Shown here one piece after another: positions 1-6,199 of a stretch of 8,854 bases of DNA. Source of the stretch: Deltaproteobacteria bacterium. GTDB lineage: Bacteria > Myxococcota_A > UBA9160 > SZUA-336. Position numbers and translations under genes: made by a program. The notes beneath the pieces were generated by a model. It saw only the letters and a program-made list of their open reading frames with translations, was not told the origin of the DNA and did no database searches. Position 1 is the stretch's first letter. The number at the start of each line of letters is the position of its first letter. The DNA lies in the NCBI GenBank assembly GCA_030673955.1, contig DAOVBF010000029.1:1-8854 (forward strand), read 5' to 3'.

Positions 1-1525
1 TTTCGACACGACCCTGCGTGATGGGGAGCAGGCACCCGGCTGCAGCATGCACCTGGAGGAGACGGTCCTCCTCGCGCGGCAGCTCGCGAAGCTCGGCGTG
101 GACGTGATCGAGGCGGGTTTTCCGATCGCCTCGGACGGCGACTTCGAGGCCGTGCGCCTCGTGGTGCAGGAGGTACAGGGCCCGATCATCTGTGGCCTGG
201 CCCGCACCTCCTTCGCCGATATCGACCGGGTCTGGGAAGCATTGCGAGATGGCGAGCGGACACGGATCCATACGTTCATCGCCACCTCCGAGATCCACAT
301 GCGCGACAAGCTCAGGATGGGACCGGAGCGTGTGCTCGAGGAAGTCGGGCGCGCCGTCGAGCGAGCCCGCGGCTACTGCGAGGATGTCGAGTTCTCGGCC
401 GAGGACGCCACGCGCTCCGACTGGGATTTCCTGGTCCGCGTCTACAGGCGAGCCATCGAGGCAGGGGCGTCCACGCTCAACGTTCCGGATACGGTGGGCT
501 ACACCACGCCTCAGGAGTTCGCTGAGCTGATCCGATATCTGCGGGAGCATGTCCCCGGAAGCGAGGGCGTGTGTTTCTCGGTGCATTGTCACGATGATCT
601 TGGGCTCTCAGTGGCTAATTCCATTGCGGCGATCCGGAGCGGTGCCCGTCAGATCGAGTGCACTGTGAACGGGATCGGGGAGCGGGCGGGCAACACGGCG
701 ATGGAAGAGGTCGCGATGGCCCTGAAGACCCGCCTGGAGTATTTCGGTGGCTGCGACACCGGGATCGTGACGAAGGAGATCTACCCCTCGAGCCGCTTGC
801 TCTCGCAGATCATCGGGTTCAAGGTACCCCCCAACAAGGCCGTGGTGGGTGACAACGCCTTTGCGCACGAGGCAGGTATTCACCAGCACGGGGTCCTCTC
901 GAACCGTCTCACTTACGAGATCATGACCCCCGAATCTGTCGGGCGGGGATCGACCGAGCTGGTGCTGGGTAAGCACTCGGGTCGTCACGCCCTGGCCGCG
1001 CGGCTGCGCGAGCTGGGCTTCGACCCGGAGAAGATCGACTTCGAGGAGGCTTTCAAGCGGTTCAAGGCCCTGGCCGACGCCAAGAAGACCGTCTACAACG
1101 AGGACATCGACTCGATCGTCACGGACCAGCTCCTGCGTGTGGGGGAGCACTTCAAGCTCGAGAATGTCTCGGTGGTGTGCGGGACTTTCGTGACCCCCAC
1201 GGCAACCGTCGAGATGTCGGTGGAGGGTGAGCAGAGGAAGACCGCGAAGATGGGCGATGGCCCGGTGGACGCGGTCTTCAAGGCGATCCAGGAGATCGCC
1301 CGGGTCGAGTCGCGCTTGCTGCGCTACCACGTGAACGCCATCACCAGCGGCATGGACGCGCAGGGCGAGGTGGCGGTTACACTGGAAGAGGACGGCATGC
1401 GGGTGATCGGCCAGGGCGCCGATACCGATATCGTTGTTGCCAGCGCCAAGGCGTACGTACACGCGCTGAACAAGCTTTTCCAGCGCAGGCAGGCGGGAAC
1501 GCGCGCCTCCGTCGGAGGGATCTGA
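1..1525 (+). CDS. leuA: 2-isopropylmalate synthase (5' end outside window)
   Basis: This enzyme condenses acetyl-CoA with 2-oxoisovalerate to give 2-isopropylmalate, the committed step of leucine synthesis in the cytoplasm. The reading frame is open from base 2, before the first ATG at 47, and the residues before that ATG (FDTTLRDGEQAPGCS) are the conserved start of the catalytic barrel. The gene therefore begins upstream, and probably only about ten residues are missing. Counting from base 2, 507 residues are visible. The metal-binding HCHDD is at 195-199 and GERAGN at 226-231. The C-terminal third is the LeuA regulatory (leucine feedback) domain, with DGPVDAVFKAI and the typical ending DTDIVVASAKAYVHALN. 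The full length of roughly 515-520 residues matches the long bacterial LeuA form. Homocitrate or citramalate synthase is less likely given the leuB neighbour 17 bases downstream. Product assignment is very secure. Confidence 0.96.
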   Translation, partial: FDTTLRDGEQAPGCSMHLEETVLLARQLAKLGVDVIEAGFPIASDGDFEAVRLVVQEVQGPIICGLARTSFADIDRVWEALRDGERTRIHTFIATSEIHMRDKLRMGPERVLEEVGRAVERARGYCEDVEFSAEDATRSDWDFLVRVYRRAIEAGASTLNVPDTVGYTTPQEFAELIRYLREHVPGSEGVCFSVHCHDDLGLSVANSIAAIRSGARQIECTVNGIGERAGNTAMEEVAMALKTRLEYFGGCDTGIVTKEIYPSSRLLSQIIGFKVPPNKAVVGDNAFAHEAGIHQHGVLSNRLTYEIMTPESVGRGSTELVLGKHSGRHALAARLRELGFDPEKIDFEEAFKRFKALADAKKTVYNEDIDSIVTDQLLRVGEHFKLENVSVVCGTFVTPTATVEMSVEGEQRKTAKMGDGPVDAVFKAIQEIARVESRLLRYHVNAITSGMDAQGEVAVTLEEDGMRVIGQGADTDIVVASAKAYVHALNKLFQRRQAGTRASVGGI

Positions 1526-1542
1526 TCCGGGAAGGGGGCTGA

Positions 1543-2604
1543 ATGGCGGGCGTGCTGTTGCTGCCCGGAGACGGGATCGGACCCGAGGTCACGGAGGAGG
1601 CGCGTGCGCTGCTGGTGCGGGTGGCCCCCGACGTGGAGCTGGAGGAGGGTCTGGTCGGGGGCTGCGCAATCGACGCCGAGGGCACGCCACTCTCAGACGC
1701 GACGCTCGACCGCGCGCGAGCATGCGGTCTGGTCCTGCTCGGCGCGGTTGGCGGTCCGAGGTGGGATGCGCTCCCGGTGGAGAAGCGGCCCGAGAAGGGA
1801 TTGCTGCGCATCCGCAAGGAGCTGGGCCTCTTTGCCTGCTTGCGGCCCGCCAAGGTGATCGATGCGCTGGCCGACGCGAGCCCGCTGCGGCGCGAGGCTG
1901 TGGTCGGTGTCGATCTCATCGTGGTGCGCGAGCTCACCGGCGGCATCTATTACGGCGAGCCGCGCGGCCGCAGCGACCGGGACGGTACGCGACGGGCGCT
2001 CAACACGATGGTCTACGATGAGCACGATATCGCGCGCATTGCGCGTGTGGCCTTCGAGACTGCCGCGGGGCGTCGCAGAAGGGTGACGAACATCCACAAG
2101 GCAAACGTGCTCGAGGTGTGCAAGCTCTGGAACGAGGTCGTCGAGGAGGTGGCGCGCGACTATCCGGACGTCGAGCTGGAGCACCAGCTCGTCGATAGCG
2201 CCGCGATGGTGCTGCTGCGCGACGCACCCCGCTTCGACGTGCTGCTCTGTCCGAACCTCTTCGGAGACATCCTCTCGGACGAGGCCGCAATGATTACGGG
2301 CTCGCTGGGGATGCTGGCCTCGGCAAGCATCGGGGAGCCGGGCCGCGGCCTCTTCGAGCCCGTGCACGGCAGTGCCCCCGACATCGCCGGTCAGGACAAG
2401 GCGAACCCGCTGGCGGCCATCCTGTCCGTGGCGTTACTGCTCGAGCACGGCCTCGGGCGTCCCGAGGAGGCCGCGCGGGTGCGGCGGGCGGTGGAGCGCG
2501 TTCTCGACGAGGGCTATCGCACCTTGGATCTGGCGCGGGGTCCGCACACACGCGTGCTGGGCACCCGGGAGATGGGCAAGCGGGTGCGCGAGGCCCTGAG
2601 CTGA
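1543..2604 (+). CDS. leuB: 3-isopropylmalate dehydrogenase
   Basis: This enzyme oxidises and decarboxylates 3-isopropylmalate with NAD+ to 2-oxoisocaproate in leucine synthesis. The 353-residue length is normal for the family. Visible motifs are GDGIGPEV (9-16) and [11 protein letters not shown] (82-92), whose E and LL are the isopropylmalate-type specificity residues. Others are [14 protein letters not shown] (129-142) with the catalytic Tyr136, the catalytic Lys186, metal-binding Asp218, Asp242 and Asp246, and the NAD-binding HGSAPD (275-280) and Asn288. The ATG at 1543 follows an AAGGGGG Shine-Dalgarno tract at 1532-1538. The stop overlaps the next start as TGATG, suggesting translational coupling. 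One oddity is that the usual DKANVLE around the catalytic Lys reads HKANVLE, as in isocitrate-type relatives. The specificity helix and the leuA neighbour still argue for LeuB. No leuC or leuD is present here. Confidence 0.95.
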   Translation: MAGVLLLPGDGIGPEVTEEARALLVRVAPDVELEEGLVGGCAIDAEGTPLSDATLDRARACGLVLLGAVGGPRWDALPVEKRPEKGLLRIRKELGLFACLRPAKVIDALADASPLRREAVVGVDLIVVRELTGGIYYGEPRGRSDRDGTRRALNTMVYDEHDIARIARVAFETAAGRRRRVTNIHKANVLEVCKLWNEVVEEVARDYPDVELEHQLVDSAAMVLLRDAPRFDVLLCPNLFGDILSDEAAMITGSLGMLASASIGEPGRGLFEPVHGSAPDIAGQDKANPLAAILSVALLLEHGLGRPEEAARVRRAVERVLDEGYRTLDLARGPHTRVLGTREMGKRVREALS

Positions 2605-3617
2605 TGCTGCAGCGGGGTCTGGAAGTCGTGCTGCTCGGGGCTACGGGCGCGGTGGGAGGGGAGATCCTCGGCGTGCTCGAGGAGCGCCATTTTCCGGTGA
2701 CCTCCCTGCGTGCGTTCGCCTCGGAGGACTCGGAGGGGCTGGAGCTGGAGTTCCGGGGCGAGCCGATCCGGGTGGAAGCGCTGGTCCCGCAGGCCCTGCC
2801 CGAGTGCGACCTGATTCTGAGCGCGGCGCCCGCCATGCTGGAGGACCTGCTCCCGGAGCTCCGCCAGGCGGAGACCTGCTTGGTGGACGTGACGGGGGCG
2901 CTGGAGCTCGAACCTTCGATTCCCCTCTACCTCCCGGGCTTCCAGCGGGAGGGTGCCGAGCTGGAGGGCAGCCGCTGGCTCGCGATTCCACGGGGCGTCG
3001 TGGCGGGTCTGGGCCTCGTGCTCGCGCCGCTCGCGCGGGAGGCGGGTTTGGAGCGCGTGACGGCGCTCTGCCTCGAGTCGGCCTCGGGCGCGGGACTGCG
3101 CGCCGCCGCGGAGCTCACCGATCAGACGGTGCACCTGCTCAATGCGATGACAGGGGACCCGGGCGAGCCGCAGATCTTCCCGCGCGCCGTGGCCTTCGAC
3201 TGCCTGCCTGTCGTGGGCGAAGTGCTCGAGGGTGAGGAGACCTCCGAGGAGCGGCGTCTGCGTCACGTGCTCCGGCGTCTGCTCGGGCTTCCGACGCTGC
3301 CCATCGAGGTGACCCGTGTACGCGTGCCGATCTTCGGGGGCAGCCTGGCGTGCGCTCACGTGGAGCTCGCCAATCAGCTCACACCGGACCGGGCCCGTAC
3401 GCTCTGGGAGAAGCAGCCTTATCTGGAGGTGATGGGAGAGGGCGACCTGCCCACACCGCGGAGTTCCATGGGCAGGGATGGGGTTCGGGTGGGCCGGATC
3501 CGTTCCGAAGGGGAGGGGGGCCGCCGGCTGGCCTTCGTGCTGACGCTCGACGACCTGCGCTACGGCTCCGCGCTGGCAGCGGTCCTCGCCGCGGAGACGC
3601 TTTGTCGCTTGGACTGA
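2604..3617 (+). CDS. usg: Usg-type paralog of aspartate-semialdehyde dehydrogenase, probably catalytically inactive
   Basis: The 337-residue protein has the ASADH fold signatures: an N-terminal LGATGAVGGE nucleotide-binding loop (11-20), SASGAG (159-164), RVPI (240-243) and a C-terminal DDLRYGSAL (316-324). The active site is not conserved. The family's NPNC segment with the nucleophilic Cys reads IPRG (128-131). The Gln of YQAxSGAG aligns with Glu158. The His seven residues after the conserved Arg240 aligns with Ser247. E. coli Usg shows the same loss of the Cys and a similar LLN...FPRxxAFxxLP...EERR segment. The gene lies directly before truA, the position that gave usg (upstream of hisT) its name. 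Its ATG overlaps the leuB stop, so it is probably cotranscribed with leuB. Annotation pipelines may call it asd, but a true asd would have to be elsewhere in the genome. Its role is unknown; the lack of activity is inferred from the alignment. Confidence 0.82.
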   Translation: MLQRGLEVVLLGATGAVGGEILGVLEERHFPVTSLRAFASEDSEGLELEFRGEPIRVEALVPQALPECDLILSAAPAMLEDLLPELRQAETCLVDVTGALELEPSIPLYLPGFQREGAELEGSRWLAIPRGVVAGLGLVLAPLAREAGLERVTALCLESASGAGLRAAAELTDQTVHLLNAMTGDPGEPQIFPRAVAFDCLPVVGEVLEGEETSEERRLRHVLRRLLGLPTLPIEVTRVRVPIFGGSLACAHVELANQLTPDRARTLWEKQPYLEVMGEGDLPTPRSSMGRDGVRVGRIRSEGEGGRRLAFVLTLDDLRYGSALAAVLAAETLCRLD

Positions 3618-3631
3618 AGTCTCGGCTTCGG

Positions 3632-4387
3632 ATGCGGCGTTTCCGCCTGATCCTCGAGTACGACGGCACGGACTTTCAGGGCTGGCAGCTTCAGGCGCGC
3701 GGGCGCAGCGTGCAGGGTGTCGTCGAGGAGGCGATCGCCGAGGTGACGCGCGAGGAGGTGCGGGTGCATGCCGCTGGCCGCACCGATGCGGGGGTTCATG
3801 CTCGGGGCCAGGTGGCGCACTTCGACTCCGAGACCCGCCTCTCACCGCTCGCGCTGCGCAAGGCCCTCAACGCCGTGCTTCCCCGTGACGTGGCGGCCCG
3901 GGAGGTGCGCGAGGCGCCGGCCGAGTTCGACGCACGCCGCGATGCGATCTCGAAACGCTACGTCTACCGCATTCTGCATCGCCCGACTCCGAGCCCCCTG
4001 CGCCGTACGCAGTGCTGGCACATCCGGGGCCCCCTGGATCTCGAGGCGATGCAGGAGGCCTGCGATGCGCTGAAGGGCACACATGACTTCGCAGCCTTGC
4101 GGGGCGCCCCGGGGGGGCCTCCGGAGGACGAGGAGACGCGGCGCACCCTGGACGTGCTGCAGGTCGTGCGCGAGGCGGATGAGGTGCGCATCGTTGCGGA
4201 GGCCCGCAGCTTCCTGCGCCACATGGTGCGTAACGTGGTGGGAACCCTGGTCGACGTTGGCCAGGGGCGGCTCTCCGCCCCGCAGATTGCGGAGATGCTG
4301 GCGTCCCGCGAGCGGGCCCGTGCCGGACCGACCGCCCCGGCCCACGGCCTCTGTCTCGACGAGATCCGCTATGAGGGCCTTTCTTGA
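3632..4387 (+). CDS. truA: tRNA pseudouridine(38-40) synthase
   Basis: TruA isomerises uridines 38, 39 and 40 in the tRNA anticodon arm to pseudouridine. From the ATG at 3632 the protein has 251 residues, near the usual 250-270. It begins with the typical [12 protein letters not shown] (8-19). The catalytic Asp52 lies in [14 protein letters not shown] (48-61), the active-site Tyr110 in KRYVYRI, then HDFAALRG (151-158) and the C-terminal [17 protein letters not shown] (194-210). The start is 14 bases after the usg stop and lacks a clear Shine-Dalgarno. An in-frame TTG at 3602, preceded by GGAG at 3593-3596, would add ten residues and overlap usg; I prefer the ATG because the family similarity starts there. 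The same frame stays open upstream to 3350, but that part is a GC-driven shadow of usg. It is probably part of the leu-usg transcript. Confidence 0.95.
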   Translation: MRRFRLILEYDGTDFQGWQLQARGRSVQGVVEEAIAEVTREEVRVHAAGRTDAGVHARGQVAHFDSETRLSPLALRKALNAVLPRDVAAREVREAPAEFDARRDAISKRYVYRILHRPTPSPLRRTQCWHIRGPLDLEAMQEACDALKGTHDFAALRGAPGGPPEDEETRRTLDVLQVVREADEVRIVAEARSFLRHMVRNVVGTLVDVGQGRLSAPQIAEMLASRERARAGPTAPAHGLCLDEIRYEGLS

Positions 4388-4412
4388 CCCCCCCAGGGCC
4401 ATCGGCTATCCA
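4384..4412 (+). promoter_or_regulatory. Candidate sigma70-type promoter for rplM-rpsI
   Basis: TTGACC at 4384-4389 (5 of 6 to the -35 consensus) and TATCCA at 4407-4412 (3 of 6 to the -10) are 17 bases apart, the preferred spacing. The -35 box overlaps the truA stop. The site would start transcription near 4419, about 80 bases before rplM, where an operon boundary is expected. The -10 match is weak, so this is only a candidate. Confidence 0.35.
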
Positions 4413-4464
4413 AGGCACGCACGCAGGAGCGTGCCGTGCGGGCAGGCCGGCCCGGCCGGCCGAT
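4401..4464 (+). promoter_or_regulatory. GC-rich inverted repeats in the truA-rplM gap, possible leader structure
   Basis: GGCACGC (4414-4420) and GCGTGCC (4429-4435) can form a perfect 7-bp stem with an 8-base loop. GGCC at 4445-4448 and 4454-4457 can form a second small hairpin; alternatively GGCCGG (4445-4450) can pair with CCGGCC (4456-4461). ATCGGC (4401-4406) and GCCGAT (4459-4464) could close both into a three-way junction. No T tract follows, so it is not an evident intrinsic terminator. L13 represses its own rplM-rpsI operon in E. coli, which makes a regulatory leader plausible, but chance stems are common in such GC-rich DNA. Confidence 0.25.
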
Positions 4465-4486
4465 ACCCCGCTAGTTTTGTGCCCCC

Positions 4487-4492
4487 GGGAGG
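4487..4492 (+). promoter_or_regulatory. Ribosome binding site of rplM
   Basis: GGGAGG lies five bases before the ATG at 4498. It decides the start, because the second in-frame ATG at 4510 has no comparable upstream sequence. The site is part of a perfect palindrome, GGAGGCCTCC (4488-4497), that directly abuts the start codon. Confidence 0.7.
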
Positions 4493-4497
4493 CCTCC

Positions 4498-4947
4498 ATG
4501 TCCACTCCGATGCGCCCCACGAGAAGTACGCGTCCCCAAGACGTCGAGCGGGCGTGGTTTCTCATCGATGCAAAGGGGAAGGTGCTGGGGCGGCTGGCCA
4601 GCCAGGTGGCGGTAATCCTGCGTGGCAAGCACAAGCCCACCTACACCCCGCACGTGGATTGCGGGGATTTCGTGGTGGTGGTGAACGCCGCGGAGGTGGA
4701 GCTCACGGGGCGCAAGCGTGAGAATAAGGTTTACCATCGCTACACGGGTTATCCTGGCGGTGTGCGCTCGGTGACGGCGGGACGGCTGCTCGAGACACGG
4801 CCGGAGCGGGTGATCGAGAGCGCGGTCAGAGGCATGCTGCCGAAGGGTCCGCTGGGACGTCGGATGCTGCGCAAGCTGAAGGTCTATGCCCGCGCGGAGC
4901 ACCCGCACGCCGCGCAGAAACCCGAACGTCTGGAGATCAGAACATGA
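4498..4947 (+). CDS. rplM: 50S ribosomal protein L13
   Basis: L13 is an early-assembling protein of the large ribosomal subunit. The 149-residue product is slightly longer than the usual 142, the excess being a polar N-terminal tail of about 15 residues ([14 protein letters not shown]). The core begins with [16 protein letters not shown] (20-35). It continues with [24 protein letters not shown] (41-64 in sum) and the strongly conserved [21 protein letters not shown] (from residue 110). The ATG at 4498 is chosen for its GGGAGG Shine-Dalgarno; the frame is open further upstream to 4384 but without family similarity. The stop overlaps the rpsI start as ATGA, the standard coupled L13-S9 arrangement. 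In E. coli L13 is known to repress this operon; whether that holds here cannot be seen from the sequence alone. Confidence 0.97.
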   Translation: MSTPMRPTRSTRPQDVERAWFLIDAKGKVLGRLASQVAVILRGKHKPTYTPHVDCGDFVVVVNAAEVELTGRKRENKVYHRYTGYPGGVRSVTAGRLLETRPERVIESAVRGMLPKGPLGRRMLRKLKVYARAEHPHAAQKPERLEIRT

Positions 4948-5345
4948 CGCAAGCCAGCCAGACCCTTTTCGCGGCGACAGGTCGCCGCAAGACCGCGGTT
5001 GCGCGGGTGATCCTCTCACCGGGCAACGGCCAGATCCTGGTCAACAAGCGCGCGATCGATGACTACTTCCCGCGCCCCGAGCTGCGCCAGCTGCTGCAGG
5101 AGCCCCTCGAAGCCGTGAACGGTATCGGCCAGTTCGATCTGCGTGTGGCGGTGAGTGGGGGTGGCATTGCCGGCCAGGCGGGCGCCGTCCGCCACGCCGT
5201 CGCCCGTGCACTGGAGAAGTGGAATCCAGAGCTCCGCGCCACACTCAAGCGCGGGGGGTTCCTGACGCGTGACGCGCGCATCAAGGAGCGCAAGAAGTAC
5301 GGGCAGAAGGGCGCGCGGGCTCGCTTCCAGTTCAGCAAGCGCTAG
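4944..5345 (+). CDS. rpsI: 30S ribosomal protein S9
   Basis: S9 belongs to the head of the small ribosomal subunit, and its extended C-terminal tail reaches the P-site tRNA anticodon loop. The 133-residue length is typical. Visible signatures are [12 protein letters not shown] (11-22), the family motif [19 protein letters not shown] (72-90), [18 protein letters not shown] (103-120) and the invariant C-terminal FSKR (130-133) whose last Arg contacts tRNA. The ATG overlaps the rplM stop by four bases, with GGAG at 4932-4935 as the ribosome binding site. It has every expected feature and nothing unusual. The next gene, kdsB, begins only 10 bases after the stop, so read-through into it is likely. 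Confidence 0.98.
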   Translation: MTQASQTLFAATGRRKTAVARVILSPGNGQILVNKRAIDDYFPRPELRQLLQEPLEAVNGIGQFDLRVAVSGGGIAGQAGAVRHAVARALEKWNPELRATLKRGGFLTRDARIKERKKYGQKGARARFQFSKR

Positions 5346-5355
5346 CACGGCGGAC

Positions 5356-6144
5356 GTGCGCGTCACGGCGATCATTCCGGCCCGCTACGCGTCCACCCGC
5401 TTCCCCGGAAAGCCGCTCGCGCGGCTGGCCGGCAAGCCGATGATCCTGCACGTGGCAGAGCGCGTGGAAGCCGCGCGCGCGCAGGGGGTCCTGGATCGGC
5501 TGATCGTTGCCACCGACGACAAGCGCATCGAGCGCACGGTCCAGGGCGCGGGCTTCGAGGTCTGGATGACCTCTCCGGACCACCCCACCGGCACCGACCG
5601 CCTGGCGGAGGTGGCGCGCGAGCTCGAGGACGAGCTGATCTGCAACGTGCAGGGGGACGAGCCCCTGATCGAGGCCGCGACCCTCGCCGCACTGCTCGCG
5701 CCGCTGCGGAGCGAGCGCGAGATTCCCATGGCTACCCTGAAGACCGCGCTGGGTCGCCCGGAGGACCGCTTCGATCCCAACCGGGGCAAGGTCGTGGTGG
5801 ACGAGCGGGATCGCGCGCTGACCTTTACCCGCTTGCCCATCATCGAAGACGTTCCACCCGCGCGGGACTACTTCAACCGTGCGCGGGTCGAAGAGGAACA
5901 CCGCCGTCGGGGACTCGTCGTCTATTCCGACATCGGGGTCTATGCTTACCGGCGCGAGTTCCTACTGCGCTTTGCCTCCCTCCCGCAAACTCCCTTCGAG
6001 AAAGAGGAGCGGCTCGAGCAGCTCCGCGCGCTCGAGCACGGCTATCCCATCGCCGTCCCCAGCGTCTCGCACCGCGCGCTGGAGGTCGATACGCCCGAGG
6101 ATCTAGGCCGCGTAGAGGCCGCATTGGCCCGGAAGGGCCACTGA
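5356..6144 (+). CDS. kdsB: 3-deoxy-manno-octulosonate cytidylyltransferase (CMP-Kdo synthetase)
   Basis: KdsB activates Kdo with CTP to give CMP-Kdo for the inner core of lipopolysaccharide. I start it at GTG 5356, which gives 262 residues beginning directly with the family N-terminus VTAIIPARYASTRFPGKPL (3-21). The open frame reaches upstream to a GTG at 5269, but that would overlap rpsI by 77 bases with no family similarity. No strong Shine-Dalgarno is visible. Further motifs are ATDD (52-55), SPDHPTGTDRLAEVA (73-87), NVQGDEPLIE (98-106) and the metal-ligand region EVDTPEDL (243-250). The middle is divergent. FSRxPIP reads FTRLPII (157-163). About 20 extra residues follow it. The usual HIGIYAYR reads DIGVYAYR (192-199). 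A related nonulosonate or 8-amino-Kdo cytidylyltransferase cannot be excluded, but KdsB fits best. Confidence 0.9.
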   Translation: MRVTAIIPARYASTRFPGKPLARLAGKPMILHVAERVEAARAQGVLDRLIVATDDKRIERTVQGAGFEVWMTSPDHPTGTDRLAEVARELEDELICNVQGDEPLIEAATLAALLAPLRSEREIPMATLKTALGRPEDRFDPNRGKVVVDERDRALTFTRLPIIEDVPPARDYFNRARVEEEHRRRGLVVYSDIGVYAYRREFLLRFASLPQTPFEKEERLEQLRALEHGYPIAVPSVSHRALEVDTPEDLGRVEAALARKGH

Positions 6145-6158
6145 GATCCGACCCGCTC

Positions 6159-6187
6159 TTTACGAACCCCGAGCTGTTCAGTACAGA
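6159..6187 (+). promoter_or_regulatory. Weak candidate promoter before pyrG
   Basis: The 55-base gap between kdsB and pyrG is AT-richer than its surroundings. TTTACG (6159-6164) and TACAGA (6182-6187) are 17 bases apart, but each matches the consensus only partly. Transcription would start near 6194, almost at the pyrG ATG, which has no clear Shine-Dalgarno. I give it low weight. Confidence 0.18.
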
Positions 6188-6199
6188 TAAATTCCCGAG

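Noticed and set aside
608..1462. Minus-strand open frame of 284 codons opposite leuA
   Set aside because: It is a shadow of leuA in GC-rich DNA; the His/Leu/Asp-rich translation resembles no family.
3350..3631. Upstream extension of the truA frame into usg
   Set aside because: Its Gly/Arg/Pro-rich translation lacks TruA similarity and overlaps usg; the family N-terminus begins at 3632.
2514..3845. Long minus-strand open frame of 443 codons opposite usg and truA
   Set aside because: It is opposite two well-supported genes, has Arg/His/Gln-rich composition typical of the reverse frame of GC-rich coding DNA, and shows no family motif.
4414..4461. Intrinsic terminator after truA
   Set aside because: The GC-rich stems are not followed by a T tract; the only TTTT (4474-4477) is too far from the last stem.
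5269..5355. Longer kdsB start at GTG 5269
   Set aside because: It would overlap rpsI by 77 bases and add a Ser/Arg-rich tail that is a frame-shifted reading of rpsI.
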